A stretch of 64,000 bases of DNA from Dyella flagellata. Lineage in GTDB: Bacteria > Pseudomonadota > Gammaproteobacteria > Xanthomonadales > Rhodanobacteraceae. The stretch is from contig NZ_BSOA01000003.1 of assembly GCF_030160275.1 (NCBI RefSeq), positions 1-64,000 on the forward strand, read 5' to 3'. A model generated the notes under the pieces. It was given only the letters and a program-made list of their open reading frames with translations. It ran no database searches and was not told where the DNA came from. Positions within the stretch are counted from its first letter, which is position 1; each line of letters opens with the position of its first letter. Position numbers and translations under genes: made by a program. Below are positions 25,546 to 33,919 of the stretch, piece after piece.

Positions 25546-26202
25546 TCAGAACAGCTCCACCTCTCCCTTTATCGGATCGTTCGCCAAACGCTTGAGGTAG
25601 CGCTGTTCGTTGGCCGCCAGCTCGGCATCGCGCTGGCTGCGCAACTGCCTCACGCGCACCCTTCCGCTGGCCGGGAAAAACTGCAGCTGGCGCGGATAGA
25701 TGTCGCCCACGTCCGCCGCCACGATCGGCAAGCCTTCGGTTTCCAGATAGCGCTTCACGAACGCGACATTGCGCTGGCCCACATCGGTCATCTGCGCCAG
25801 CACGCGCCCCCCGCCGAAAATCTTCACCGTCAACGATTCGCGCCGGCCACCGGCTTTCAGCAGGGCGTTGATGAGCTGCTCCATCGCGTCGGTGCCATAG
25901 CGCGCCGCGCGGCCAATCGCCGATGACCAGTCGTTGCGCTCGCCGTTCATCGGCTCCGGCAGCATGAAATGATTCATGCCGCCGATGCGCCGCTCGGCGT
26001 CACGGATGCAGGCGGAAACGCATGAGCCCAGCACGGTGGACACCATTTCCTCCTGCGCGCTCACGTAATACTCGCCCGGCAGTACTTTCACCGTCATGCA
26101 GTTATGCGTGGGATCCCAGAATCGGCGCATGTGCTCGAAACCGGGCAGGACGGGCTCGCTGATGCTGGGCGCAACGGCAACGCCTCGGATGGGAGCGGTC
26201 AT
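25546..26202 (-). CDS. cheD: Chemoreceptor glutamine deamidase CheD
   Basis: 218 residues. ATG 26202 overlaps the cheR stop by 4 bp (ATGA); the longer frame runs into cheR and is a shadow. Catalytic Cys lies in STVLGSCVSACI and His in GGMNHFMLP, with the IFGGGRVLAQ strand as in CheD structures. It deamidates receptor glutamines. The C-terminal about 35 residues are an extension ending KGEVELF, similar to the end of the MCP-like protein two genes downstream. Confidence 0.96.
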   Translation of the reverse strand: MTAPIRGVAVAPSISEPVLPGFEHMRRFWDPTHNCMTVKVLPGEYYVSAQEEMVSTVLGSCVSACIRDAERRIGGMNHFMLPEPMNGERNDWSSAIGRAARYGTDAMEQLINALLKAGGRRESLTVKIFGGGRVLAQMTDVGQRNVAFVKRYLETEGLPIVAADVGDIYPRQLQFFPASGRVRVRQLRSQRDAELAANEQRYLKRLANDPIKGEVELF

Positions 26203-27077
26203 ACGGCACGCCTCCGATAGACGGTACGGCCGACCAGGTCGAACTCGTCGCTCAAGCCATGCATCGATTCGGAATGGCCCAGGAACAGATAACCACCCGC
26301 CTCCAGTAGACCGGCATAGCGTCCGAACAGGCGCTGCTTGGTCGGCTTGTCGAAATAGATCACCACGTTGCGGCAGAAAATGGCCTCGAACGGCCCGCGC
26401 ATCGGCCAGTCGTGCAGCAGGTTGAGCGGCTGGATCGTGACCAGTTCGCGCAAGCGCGGATGCACGCACGCATAACCTTCATAGCGACCCTCACCGCGCA
26501 AGAACCAGCGGCGACGGCGCTCATCGCTGATGCCGCCCATGCGATCCAGCGCGTACATGCCGGCACGCGCGTGCTCCAGCGCCTGCGGCGATAGATCGGT
26601 GGCGAGGATGCGCGCATCGACCTTGCTGCCGGTGCGTTCCAGTGCTTCGGCCAGCACCATCGCCAGCGCATAAGGCTCTTCGCCGGTCGCGCAGCCGGCG
26701 GACCAGATGCGCACCCGGCCGCCATTCTTCTTCTCGTCCAGCCAGCGCGGTAGAAGTTCGTCCACCAGCAGATCGTAGTGATGCATCTCGCGAAAGAACG
26801 AGGTGACGTTGGTGCTGATCGCGCTGGCCAGCTCGCCCAGCTCTGCATCCGGGTCCTGGCGCAGCAGCTGGCAATAGCCGCCGAAGTCCTTCAAGCCCAG
26901 GGCGCGCAGGCGACGCAACAAGCGGCCTTGCACCAGCTGACGCTTTTGTTCGCTGAGCGCGATACCGCAATGCCGGTACACGAAATCGCGCAGGAACTGG
27001 AATTCGGCATCGCCGAGCGAGGGTCCACCCGAGCTCGACACGGCTGCATTGAAATCGGAGACGGCGGTCGTAGCCAT
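26199..27077 (-). CDS. cheR: Chemotaxis protein methyltransferase CheR
   Basis: 292 residues. A helical N-terminal domain holds RQLVQGRLLRRLRALG and ISTNVTSFFRE. The SAM-binding domain has IWSAGCATGEEPYA, and FCRNVVIYFDK closes the active site. It methylates MCP glutamates. The main receptor of this cluster ends VWKEF, a W-x-x-F tether of the type that binds the CheR beta-subdomain. It is followed by cheD with 4-bp overlap. Confidence 0.97.
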   Translation of the reverse strand: MATTAVSDFNAAVSSSGGPSLGDAEFQFLRDFVYRHCGIALSEQKRQLVQGRLLRRLRALGLKDFGGYCQLLRQDPDAELGELASAISTNVTSFFREMHHYDLLVDELLPRWLDEKKNGGRVRIWSAGCATGEEPYALAMVLAEALERTGSKVDARILATDLSPQALEHARAGMYALDRMGGISDERRRRWFLRGEGRYEGYACVHPRLRELVTIQPLNLLHDWPMRGPFEAIFCRNVVIYFDKPTKQRLFGRYAGLLEAGGYLFLGHSESMHGLSDEFDLVGRTVYRRRAV

Positions 27078-27080
27078 GGC

Positions 27081-27197
27081 TTAGAACTCCATCCGCTCGC
27101 TTGCGGCGCAGAACACGGGTTGCAGCGCCTGTACCAAAGCCTGGCCGCGCGCGGCGGCGAACAGCGACTTGATGGAAATGGTCCAGTTACCCAGCAT
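27081..27197 (-). CDS. Possible 38-residue peptide directly upstream of cheR
   Basis: Frame from ATG 27197 (MLGNWTISIKSLF...) to a TAA ending 3 bases before the cheR start. AAGAGG lies about 10-12 bases upstream of this ATG, and closer to an in-frame GTG one codon before it. It ends SERMEF. The frame continues up to GTG 27299. It matches no family I know; it could be a leader peptide coupling cheR translation, or chance. Low confidence. Confidence 0.3.
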   Translation of the reverse strand: MLGNWTISIKSLFAAARGQALVQALQPVFCAASERMEF

Positions 27198-27288
27198 CAC
27201 GATGACTACCTCTTGGAGTTCTACAGCGACGAATGTCGCTCGCAATGGGTGGTGCACGATCTCCTTCTGCGCCAGTACCACTCCCACA

Positions 27289-27318
27289 CCAGCCGGCACC
27301 CCTTAAACAGCCGGCTGG
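27289..27318 (-). other. Perfect 9-bp stem-loop between mcp and cheR
   Basis: CCAGCCGGC and GCCGGCTGG arms with a 12-base loop. No T-tract follows on the minus strand, so an mRNA-processing or stability hairpin that separates mcp from cheR output is more likely than a full terminator. Confidence 0.5.
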
Positions 27319-27359
27319 CAACCAGGTTTTGAATTCACTGCATTGCCGGCGACAAGGCC

Positions 27360-29084
27360 TCAGAATTCCTTCCACACGTCGGCGTCGGCCGTAGCCGGCA
27401 CGCTGCGGCGCTGCGGCGCAGCCGCCGGAGCGGACTGACGTACGGCCGCAAACACCGCTTCGGTTTCGGCCAGGATTTCCGCCGCCTTCGGCTTGGCCTG
27501 CGGCGCAGTGGCCGCTTCCTCGCCGAGGCGGAAGAAGCCCACCTGCCGCGACAACTCGCCGGCCTGTTCGTGCATCGCGCGCGCGGCGGCGGAAGCTTCT
27601 TCCACCAGCGCGGCGTTTTGCTGCGTCATCTCGTCCATCTGCGACACGGCGTGGTTCACCTGGTCGATACCGGCCGATTGCTCCTGGCTCGCAGCGGCGA
27701 TCTCGGCCACGATGTCGGTCACCTTTTTCACGCTGTCGACGATGTCCGCCAGCGCCTTGCCGGATTGATCCACCAGCTCGGAACCCGCGCGCACCTTGTC
27801 GGCGCTGTCGTTGATCAGCAGCTTGATTTCCTTCGCCGCACCGGCGCTGCGCTGGGCGAGGTTGCGTACCTCAGTCGCCACCACCGCGAAGCCGCGGCCC
27901 TGTTCGCCGGCGCGTGCCGCTTCCACCGCCGCGTTCAAGGCAAGCAGGTTGGTCTGGAAGGCGATCTCGTCGATCAAGCTGACGATGTCGGAAATCTTGC
28001 GGCTGGAGGTATTGATCTCGCGCATCGCCGTCACCGCCTGCGCCACCACTTCGCCGCCGCGCTCGGCCTGTTCACGCGCACCGCGGGCGAGCTGGTTGGC
28101 GTGGCTGGCGTTTTCGGCGTTCTGCTTCACGGTGGAAGTCATCTCCTCCATCGACGAAGCAGTTTCTTCCAGGCTGGAAGCCTGTTCCTGCGTGCGCTGG
28201 CTGAGGTCGTCGTTACCGCGAGCGATCTGCTGTGCCGCCGTGCTGACCGCGTCGGAACCATTGCGCACTTCGCCGACGATCTCGACCAGGCGCTGGTCCA
28301 TCGTGCTGAGCGCGGCGAGCAGTTGCGCCAGCTCGTCCTTGCCCTTCACTTCGACGTTATGGCCGAGCTTGCCGGCAGCGATTTCATTGGCGACTTTCAT
28401 CGCATAGTTCAACGCATGCGAGATCGAACGGATCAGCAGGGCGGAGCGCAGCGCCGAGAACAACAAGCCGGCAATCAGCGCGACCAAGGTGATCAAGCGC
28501 ACGCGCTGATAGCTCTTCACCTGGTCGGCGTAGATCTGGCCAGCCTCCTCGCTCTGTACCTTCACCAGCTTGGCCAGCGCGTCCTGTCGTTGCATCAGCA
28601 GCGGACGCAGTTCCATCTCCACCAGGTCAGTAGCGCCGGTATCGGCCTGCTTGATGGCGTCGAGCACATCCTGCTTGGCCTGGGTGTAATCCTTGTCGCT
28701 GGAATGCCATTCCTTGTTGGCTGCCGTCACGGCAGGCGTCATCGGCAGCTTGCCGAATTTTTCCTTGTAGTCGTTCATTTCGACCTGATAGCGATCGAAC
28801 TCCGCCATCTTCTGTTTCACTTGGTCGGCCTTGCCGACCAGCGCGGCCGCTTCGCTGAGCGTGAGGAACGACTTGAGCGAGTCGCTGCGTACCTGGTCCA
28901 GGTACTGGCTGGGCACCATGCCGGTTTCGTAGATGCGCTGGGTGCCAGCGTTCTGCTGCGACATCGAATACAGCCCGAGGGCCGCACCGGCCAGCAGCAT
29001 GAGGCCGAGCAGGCCGACCAGCGTGACCAGCCGCGCCCGCACGCTGGAGGATAGGAACTTGAATGTCGGGAAACGCAATTTCAT
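27360..29084 (-). CDS. Methyl-accepting chemotaxis protein (Tar/Tsr type, four-helix-bundle sensor)
   Basis: 574 residues. TM1 about 18-42 and TM2 about 196-220 enclose a helical periplasmic domain of about 150 residues (4HB_MCP type). HAMP follows (about 220-272), then the long signalling coiled coil with hairpin tip [20 protein letters not shown] and methylation-region sequences ([22 protein letters not shown] pairs). A flexible Ala/Pro linker ends in DVWKEF, a C-terminal W-x-x-F pentapeptide that tethers CheR/CheB in Tar and Tsr. The ligand is not predictable. It lies 12 bp downstream of cheW. Confidence 0.95.
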   Translation of the reverse strand: MKLRFPTFKFLSSSVRARLVTLVGLLGLMLLAGAALGLYSMSQQNAGTQRIYETGMVPSQYLDQVRSDSLKSFLTLSEAAALVGKADQVKQKMAEFDRYQVEMNDYKEKFGKLPMTPAVTAANKEWHSSDKDYTQAKQDVLDAIKQADTGATDLVEMELRPLLMQRQDALAKLVKVQSEEAGQIYADQVKSYQRVRLITLVALIAGLLFSALRSALLIRSISHALNYAMKVANEIAAGKLGHNVEVKGKDELAQLLAALSTMDQRLVEIVGEVRNGSDAVSTAAQQIARGNDDLSQRTQEQASSLEETASSMEEMTSTVKQNAENASHANQLARGAREQAERGGEVVAQAVTAMREINTSSRKISDIVSLIDEIAFQTNLLALNAAVEAARAGEQGRGFAVVATEVRNLAQRSAGAAKEIKLLINDSADKVRAGSELVDQSGKALADIVDSVKKVTDIVAEIAAASQEQSAGIDQVNHAVSQMDEMTQQNAALVEEASAAARAMHEQAGELSRQVGFFRLGEEAATAPQAKPKAAEILAETEAVFAAVRQSAPAAAPQRRSVPATADADVWKEF

Positions 29085-29096
29085 GGAGGTTGTCCT

Positions 29097-29582
29097 TCAG
29101 GCTACGGCTTTCACTTGACCAGCCGCGTCGAGGGCGGCTTCGAGCATCTGTGCATCCTGCGGTTGCAGCAGTTTGTCGGCGTCCAGCAGCAACACCATGC
29201 GGTCGCCGACTGAGGTCAGTCCTTTCAGATATTCGGTATCCACGGTGGTGCCCATGTCCGGCACCGGGCGAATCGCATCGCTTGCCACGTCGAGCACATC
29301 CGATACGGCATCCACCACCACGCCGAACTGGCGGCCGGCCACGGTGATGATCACGGTGACGGTGGTGGCGTTGTATTCCTCGCGGCTGAGGCCGAAGCGC
29401 AGGCGCAGATCGATCACCGGGACGATCGCGCCGCGCAGGTTCAACACGCCCAGCACATAGTGCGGCGACTGCGGAATGCGCGTCACGGGAGTCCAGCCGC
29501 GGATTTCGCGCACGGCCAGGATGTCGACGCCGTACTCCTCATGCGCGAGGTTCACGGTGAGATATTGCGCTTGATCGGACAT
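29097..29582 (-). CDS. cheW: Chemotaxis coupling protein CheW (block one)
   Basis: 161 residues. ATG 29582 has GAGG about 6 bases upstream and is preferred to the frame opening at 29594. A single CheW SH3-like domain: EEYGVDILAVREIRGW, PQSPHYVLGVLNLRGAIVPV with VIDLRLRFG, and GVVVDAVSDVL. It couples receptors to CheA. It is the first gene after the sigma-28 promoter at 29633-29659 and heads mcp-cheR-cheD-cheB-mcp-like-STAS. Confidence 0.96.
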   Translation of the reverse strand: MSDQAQYLTVNLAHEEYGVDILAVREIRGWTPVTRIPQSPHYVLGVLNLRGAIVPVIDLRLRFGLSREEYNATTVTVIITVAGRQFGVVVDAVSDVLDVASDAIRPVPDMGTTVDTEYLKGLTSVGDRMVLLLDADKLLQPQDAQMLEAALDAAGQVKAVA

Positions 29583-29632
29583 GTTTCGCCTCATGGTCGG
29601 GAGCCTCCGGGTGCTGCTCCCGTTCGTAGGAG

Positions 29633-29659
29633 AAATCGGCGGTTTTTAGGGAAACTTGA
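29633..29659 (-). promoter_or_regulatory. Sigma-28 (FliA) promoter of the cheW-mcp-cheRDB operon
   Basis: On the minus strand TCAAGTTT, 11 bases, GCCGATTT. It lies 50 bases upstream of cheW. This is one of the best FliA matches in the window. Confidence 0.9.
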
Positions 29660-29689
29660 GGTGGGAGAAGCGGGCGACGAGCCGAATTT

Positions 29690-29763
29690 GCAGGCTGGGA
29701 CGACAATCCCGGCATCGCGATCCCTACGCGCACGACCAAGCTGGGATTGTCATCCCAGCCTGC
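29690..29763. repeat. Inverted REP pair (GCAG-headed variant)
   Basis: GCAGGCTGGGAC...ATCCCGGC, then about 25 bases, then an inverted standard unit ending CCTGC. Head and tail both carry GCAG in place of GTAG, a compensatory change that keeps the outer pairing. It lies between cheA (ends 29779) and the cheW promoter. Confidence 0.88.
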
Positions 29764-29778
29764 GAGATGGTTTTCGGC

Positions 29779-31767
29779 TCAAGCTGCCTTGCGGCGCGAC
29801 TGCAGGCGAATCAACCCGGCCACGTCGATGATCAAGGCCACCGAGCCATCGGCCAGGATGGTGGCGCCGGAAATGCCGTCCACGCGCCGGTAATTGGCTT
29901 CCAACGATTTGACCACCGCCTGCTGCTGGCCGACCAGTTCGTCGACGAACAGGCCGATTTGCGTGCCGTCCGCCTCGACCACGATCACCAGACCCTCTTC
30001 GACGAGCTGGCGTGCGTTGGCACAACCGAACTGCTGGTGCAGGCGCACGATCGGCAGGTATTCGCCGCGGAAGCGGAACAATTCGCCGCCGCCGGTCACG
30101 CTGCGCACCGCATCGGCGCCCAGCTGTACCGATTCCACGATCGACACCAGTGGCACGATGTAGCACTCGCCGCCCACCGCGGCGCGCAGACCGTCGATGA
30201 TCGCCAGCGTCAGCGGCAGGGTAATGGTGAAGCTGGTGCCCTGCCCCGGGCGGCTCCTGATGGCCACGTTGCCGCCCAGATCCACCACGTTGCGGCGGAC
30301 CACGTCCATGCCTACGCCGCGCCCGGAAAGATCCGTGGTGACCGCCGCAGTGGAAAAGCCCGGCTGGAAGATCAGCTCGCCGACTTCTTCCTCGCTCAGC
30401 CCCTCGCCGCTCTTGATCAAGCCCTTCTGCAAGGCTTTGGCGATGATCGCCTCGCGATTCAGGCCGGCGCCGTCATCGGAAATTTCCACCACGATCGAGC
30501 CACCGCGGTGGAAGGCCTCCAGGCGCAGGGTGCCCATCTCGGGCTTGCCGGCAGCGCGGCGCTTCTCGGGCGTTTCCAGGCCGTGGTCGATCGCATTGCG
30601 CACCAGGTGCACCAGCGGATCGCCGATTTTTTCCAGCACCGTCTTGTCCAGTTCGGTGTGTTCGCCGACCAGGTCCAGCTTTACCTGCTTGCCCAGCTTC
30701 TGGCTCAGGTCGCGCACCAGCCTGGGGAAACGGTTGAAGACCGAGCCGATCGGCAGCATGCGGATGCCCATCACGCTTTCCTGCAACGCGCGCGTGTGGC
30801 GGGCCAGCTGCGCCAGGCCGTGCTGCAACATCGCCAGACGCGAGGGGTCGAAATCCTCGCGGAACTGATCGAGCATCGCCTGTGTAATCACCAGTTCGCC
30901 GACCAGGTCGATCAGGCCGTCGATCTTGTCGATCGCTACGCGCACCGAGCCGGCATCATTGCTGCTGCCCGCCGGACCGCGTGCAGCCCCTGCCGATCCG
31001 CCCGCACCGGCGGCCGGCGCTGCGACAACAGCCTCGACTGCTGGTGCGGGCGGTGGCGCGGCGGCAACGAGCGGCTCGATGCTCAGATCGCATTCGTCCT
31101 CGACCCATTCGAACACCGACTTGATCGCATCCTGGCTAACCGCGCCGGTCAGTTCGATGCGCCAAGCCAGGTGGCATTCGGAGGGATCGAGCGCGTCCAG
31201 CGTGGGCACACGATCCAACTGTGCCTCGACGACCAGCTGACCGAGCGCAGCCAGTTCACGCAATAGACGCAACGGGTCGTTGCCGCCGGCCAACATGCCG
31301 GCGTGGGGACGGAATTGAATGATCCAGCCGCTACCGGCGGCCGGCTTTGCCGCAGCCTTGCTCGCAGCTGCCGGCACGTTATTGCCGACCGCCGCGGCAA
31401 GCTGCCGCTTGAGGCTTTCGCTGTCCGCGTCGGCCAGCGGTTGCCCGCCCTGCGCGCGGTCGAACATGCCGCGCAGGCAGTCCACTGTGCGCAGCATCAG
31501 CTCGATGATCGACTTGTCGATCGCACGGCGCCCGTCGCGCACCTGGTCGAGCAACGACTCGGCCTCGTGCGTAAGCGCAGCCATGTCCGGAAAACCGAAG
31601 GTGGCCGAACCGCCCTTGATCGAGTGCGCCGCGCGGAAAATGCTGTGCACCAGCTCCGCATCGCCGCCTTCGTCCAGCGCCAGCAGCGCCGCTTCCATCG
31701 CATCGAGCCCTTCCAGGCTTTCCTCGAAGAAGACTTTGTGGAATTGGGTGACGCTGATGCTGCTCAT
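29779..31767 (-). CDS. cheA: Chemotaxis histidine kinase CheA (block one)
   Basis: 662 residues. HPt domain at 1-105 with phospho-acceptor His48 in AAHSIKGGSATFGF; a second helical region and Ala/Pro linker to about 290; dimerisation about 290-350; HATPase (N-box RNAIDHGLE, G1 ISDDGAGLN, G2 SGRGVGMDVV); C-terminal CheW-like domain from about 510. It autophosphorylates and donates to CheY and CheB. It lacks the LLD-repeat linker found in the second CheA of this window. A diverged palindromic repeat separates it from the CheY-like gene upstream. Confidence 0.96.
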   Translation of the reverse strand: MSSISVTQFHKVFFEESLEGLDAMEAALLALDEGGDAELVHSIFRAAHSIKGGSATFGFPDMAALTHEAESLLDQVRDGRRAIDKSIIELMLRTVDCLRGMFDRAQGGQPLADADSESLKRQLAAAVGNNVPAAASKAAAKPAAGSGWIIQFRPHAGMLAGGNDPLRLLRELAALGQLVVEAQLDRVPTLDALDPSECHLAWRIELTGAVSQDAIKSVFEWVEDECDLSIEPLVAAAPPPAPAVEAVVAAPAAGAGGSAGAARGPAGSSNDAGSVRVAIDKIDGLIDLVGELVITQAMLDQFREDFDPSRLAMLQHGLAQLARHTRALQESVMGIRMLPIGSVFNRFPRLVRDLSQKLGKQVKLDLVGEHTELDKTVLEKIGDPLVHLVRNAIDHGLETPEKRRAAGKPEMGTLRLEAFHRGGSIVVEISDDGAGLNREAIIAKALQKGLIKSGEGLSEEEVGELIFQPGFSTAAVTTDLSGRGVGMDVVRRNVVDLGGNVAIRSRPGQGTSFTITLPLTLAIIDGLRAAVGGECYIVPLVSIVESVQLGADAVRSVTGGGELFRFRGEYLPIVRLHQQFGCANARQLVEEGLVIVVEADGTQIGLFVDELVGQQQAVVKSLEANYRRVDGISGATILADGSVALIIDVAGLIRLQSRRKAA

Positions 31768-31801
31768 AGGAAAAATCCAGGAGATACGTGATCTCTCCCT
31801 G

Positions 31802-31831
31802 CCGTCGTTCCCGCTTACGCGGAAATGACGG
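31802..31831. repeat. Palindromic repeat of a second family (CGTC-TTCCCGC type)
   Basis: CCGTCGTTCCCGC-TTAC-GCGGAAATGACGG: an imperfect palindrome between the CheY-like gene and cheA. Related copies lie at 42641-42718 and 56858-56886. Confidence 0.75.
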
Positions 31832-31867
31832 CGAGGACATTTATGTCTGTGCCGTCACCGGTGGCGC

Positions 31868-32230
31868 TCAACCGAGCACACGTTTGACCGTCGCCAGCAA
31901 CTGCTCCGGATCGAACGGCTTTACCAGCCAGCCCGTCGCACCGGCCGCCTTGCCTTCCATCTTCTTGTCCGTGTTGGACTCGGTGGTCAGCATCAGGATC
32001 GGTACGCCCTTGTATTCGGCACGCGTGCGCAGCTGGCGCACCATGCTGATGCCATCCATAACCGGCATATTGACGTCGGCCAGCACCAGGTCGAACTTCG
32101 AGGACGCCGCCGTATCCAGCGCCACTTGCCCGTTCTCCGCTTCACTCACGTCATAGCCGGCGCTGCGCAGCGTGAATGCCACCATGCCGCGCATCGACGC
32201 CGAATCGTCCACCGCAAGAATCTTCGCCAT
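31868..32230 (-). CDS. CheY-type single-domain response regulator (block one)
   Basis: 120 residues from ATG 32230 with GAGGTG 5 bases upstream. Receiver domain: KILAVDDSASMR, phospho-acceptor Asp52 in LADVNMPVMDG, Thr82/83, Lys104 in WLVKPF. No output domain. It sits directly upstream of cheA and is probably its phosphate partner. It is distinct from the flagellar CheY at 39117-39524 (FSTMRRIV type), and may be a phosphate sink or serve a non-flagellar target. Confidence 0.93.
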   Translation of the reverse strand: MAKILAVDDSASMRGMVAFTLRSAGYDVSEAENGQVALDTAASSKFDLVLADVNMPVMDGISMVRQLRTRAEYKGVPILMLTTESNTDKKMEGKAAGATGWLVKPFDPEQLLATVKRVLG

Positions 32231-32244
32231 CTTCCACCTCGAGT

Positions 32245-32547
32245 TCAGGCCGGCTTCTTGGCCGGCAATGCCAATGCTTCTGTCAGACCCAGCTGGCTCG
32301 CCGCATCGTGCAGCGGCGCGCTGACCTGTGCCCATTGCACCTGCCGTTCGCGCTGCTTCGCCTCACGCTGAAACACCACCAGCAACTGCAGCGCGGCAGT
32401 GTCGACGCGATCCACTGCGCTGCCATCCAGCACGATCTGCGACGACTCCAGGGCGCCCCGCAATTGCGTATGCAGCGCGCCGACGTCGGCGATACGGCAA
32501 TCGGCAGGGATACTTACCCGCGCGTCGTGCTTGCTTTTGCCGCCCAT
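32245..32547 (-). CDS. STAS-domain protein at the head of chemotaxis block one
   Basis: 100 residues. ATG 32547 with GAGGTG 6 bases upstream is preferred to GTG 32556, which overlaps that Shine-Dalgarno. STAS (MlaB/SpoIIAA-like) fold: CRIADVGALHTQLRGAL and LDGSAVDRVDTAALQLL, with Thr instead of Ser at the usual phospho-site. First gene after the sigma-28 promoter at 32582-32608, followed by cheY-like and cheA. Its partner is unknown; the second STAS gene ends the neighbouring operon. Confidence 0.8.
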   Translation of the reverse strand: MGGKSKHDARVSIPADCRIADVGALHTQLRGALESSQIVLDGSAVDRVDTAALQLLVVFQREAKQRERQVQWAQVSAPLHDAASQLGLTEALALPAKKPA

Positions 32548-32581
32548 GGTGGTCACCTCGCTGGCTTGGTCTGTGCGAGAT

Positions 32582-32608
32582 TTATCGGCGGGAGGCTGGG
32601 CAGCTTTA
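32582..32608 (-). promoter_or_regulatory. Sigma-28 (FliA) promoter of the STAS-cheY-cheA operon
   Basis: On the minus strand TAAAGCTG, 11 bases, GCCGATAA. The -10 box is perfect and the -35 has two mismatches. It lies 34 bases before the ATG at 32547. Confidence 0.85.
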
Positions 32609-32614
32609 GGACGC

Positions 32615-32669
32615 CTAGGCTGGGGCGCCGGGATGCTGCAAAGCAGCTGGGATGGTCATCCCAGCCTAT
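32615..32669. repeat. REP pair with one degenerate unit
   Basis: The left unit is decayed (CTAGGCTGGGG...). The right unit is intact and inverted, GCTGGGAT-GGTC-ATCCCAGC followed by CTAT. It lies between two divergent sigma-28 promoters. Confidence 0.75.
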
Positions 32670-32701
32670 GCGCCCCGCGGGAAAAAAAGCGGTGGGAGCC
32701 C

Positions 32702-32728
32702 TAAAGTTCCGGCGAGGTGGGCCGATAC
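32702..32728 (+). promoter_or_regulatory. Sigma-28 (FliA) promoter of the fliK-like/flhB-like operon
   Basis: TAAAGTTC, 11 bases, GCCGATAC. It lies 60 bases before the GTG start at 32789. Confidence 0.88.
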
Positions 32729-32788
32729 CCATACCAAAGGTTCGCGAACAACGCGCGCGCCCGCGCGTCGCTGGCCAAGGAGCCAAGC

Positions 32789-33919
32789 GTGATCATCCAG
32801 CCAACCAGCGTTGCCGCACTGACCTGGCTCGGTGCCGCCGCAGGCGCCAGCTCGGAAGGCTGGCGTATTGGCAACGTGCTGTCCGCGCGTCCGCTCGGCA
32901 TCAACGAGCAGGGCTTGCTGGTGCTGCAGGTCGGCGGGCTGGCTGTTGCGGCCGAAGCGCCGGGCACCAGGCTGCCGCCACAATTCCAGGTGCGTGTACT
33001 CAGTGTGGGCGCGCAACCGCAGCTGGAAATTCTTGGTGTCGACACCCACCCCGACACCGGTGTGCATCAGGCGCTGCGCGAGCGATTGCCGCAGCAGAAC
33101 GGCTATGCGCCGCTGCTCGCCACCGTAGGTGCGCTCTCGCAATGGTCCCTCACCAAGCAATTGCCACCTTATCTGCGTTCGGCGCTGGCACTGCTGGAGC
33201 ACAGCATGAGCACCCCACGGGAGCTGGCTACGGCCGAAGGATTGCGCCAGGCCGTGCAGCGCAGCGGACTGTTTCTGGAAGCGCAGCTCGCGCAAGCGCC
33301 AGCCAGCGATGCCACCACGGCGCACGACGACATGAAGGGCGCGCTGTTACGCCTGGTTGCCATCCTGAAAGGCCAACCCGTACTTGGCGAAAGCAACGAC
33401 GCCGAGGTGGACCCGCCGCTGCTGTATCGCGGCGTGGTGCCGCAAGGGCGTTTGCCCTTGCCGCAGGAGCTGGCCGCCACCTCCGAAGCCACCGATCTGC
33501 TGCCGCGTCTGTATACCGACGTGCAGGCAGCATTGGCACGACTGGAGGTGGCGCAGTTGCAAGCCAATCCTAATCACTGGATCGTGGAGATACCGGTGCA
33601 GGACACGGAAGGCGCCGACGTGCTGCAGCTTTCGCTGAAGCATGCGACGGAAGCCGAACAGGACTGGACCATGGGCTTTTCGCTGGACCTGCCTGCGCTT
33701 GGCCCTATCGTCGGCGAATTGCATCTGCGCGGGATGCGCCTGTCGGTGCGACTGTGGGCGCAGCACCGCGAAACAGTGGAACGGCTGGAAGACCAGTTCG
33801 ATGATTTGCGCAAGCGTCTGGAAGCCAGCGGCCTGTTCCTGGATCAGTTGAGTTGCCAGTTCGGCCTGCCGCAGGCCGGCAATGGCATGAGTGCGGTGTT
33901 CCTGAAGGCAACGGTATGA
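32789..33919 (+). CDS. FliK-like protein (Flg_hook C-terminal domain), second copy
   Basis: 376 residues. GTG 32789 is chosen because AAGGAG lies exactly 6 bases upstream; frames to the left overlap the promoter. The N-terminal half is unassigned. The C-terminal about 120 residues match the FliK hook-length/substrate-switch domain (WIVEIPVQDTEGADVLQL, LGPIVGELHLRGMRLSVRLW, LEASGLFLDQL). The classical fliK is at 50416-51660. This copy is followed with a 4-bp ATGA overlap by a short FlhB-C-like gene. A FliK-like plus FlhBc-like pair is known in other gammaproteobacteria, but its role is unclear. Confidence 0.82.
   Translation: MIIQPTSVAALTWLGAAAGASSEGWRIGNVLSARPLGINEQGLLVLQVGGLAVAAEAPGTRLPPQFQVRVLSVGAQPQLEILGVDTHPDTGVHQALRERLPQQNGYAPLLATVGALSQWSLTKQLPPYLRSALALLEHSMSTPRELATAEGLRQAVQRSGLFLEAQLAQAPASDATTAHDDMKGALLRLVAILKGQPVLGESNDAEVDPPLLYRGVVPQGRLPLPQELAATSEATDLLPRLYTDVQAALARLEVAQLQANPNHWIVEIPVQDTEGADVLQLSLKHATEAEQDWTMGFSLDLPALGPIVGELHLRGMRLSVRLWAQHRETVERLEDQFDDLRKRLEASGLFLDQLSCQFGLPQAGNGMSAVFLKATV

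Noticed and set aside
27570-29054. Long plus-strand reading frame (494 codons) opposite the MCP gene
   Set aside because: It is rich in His/Arg/Leu runs typical of the antisense of high-GC coding DNA and lies entirely over a clear MCP gene.
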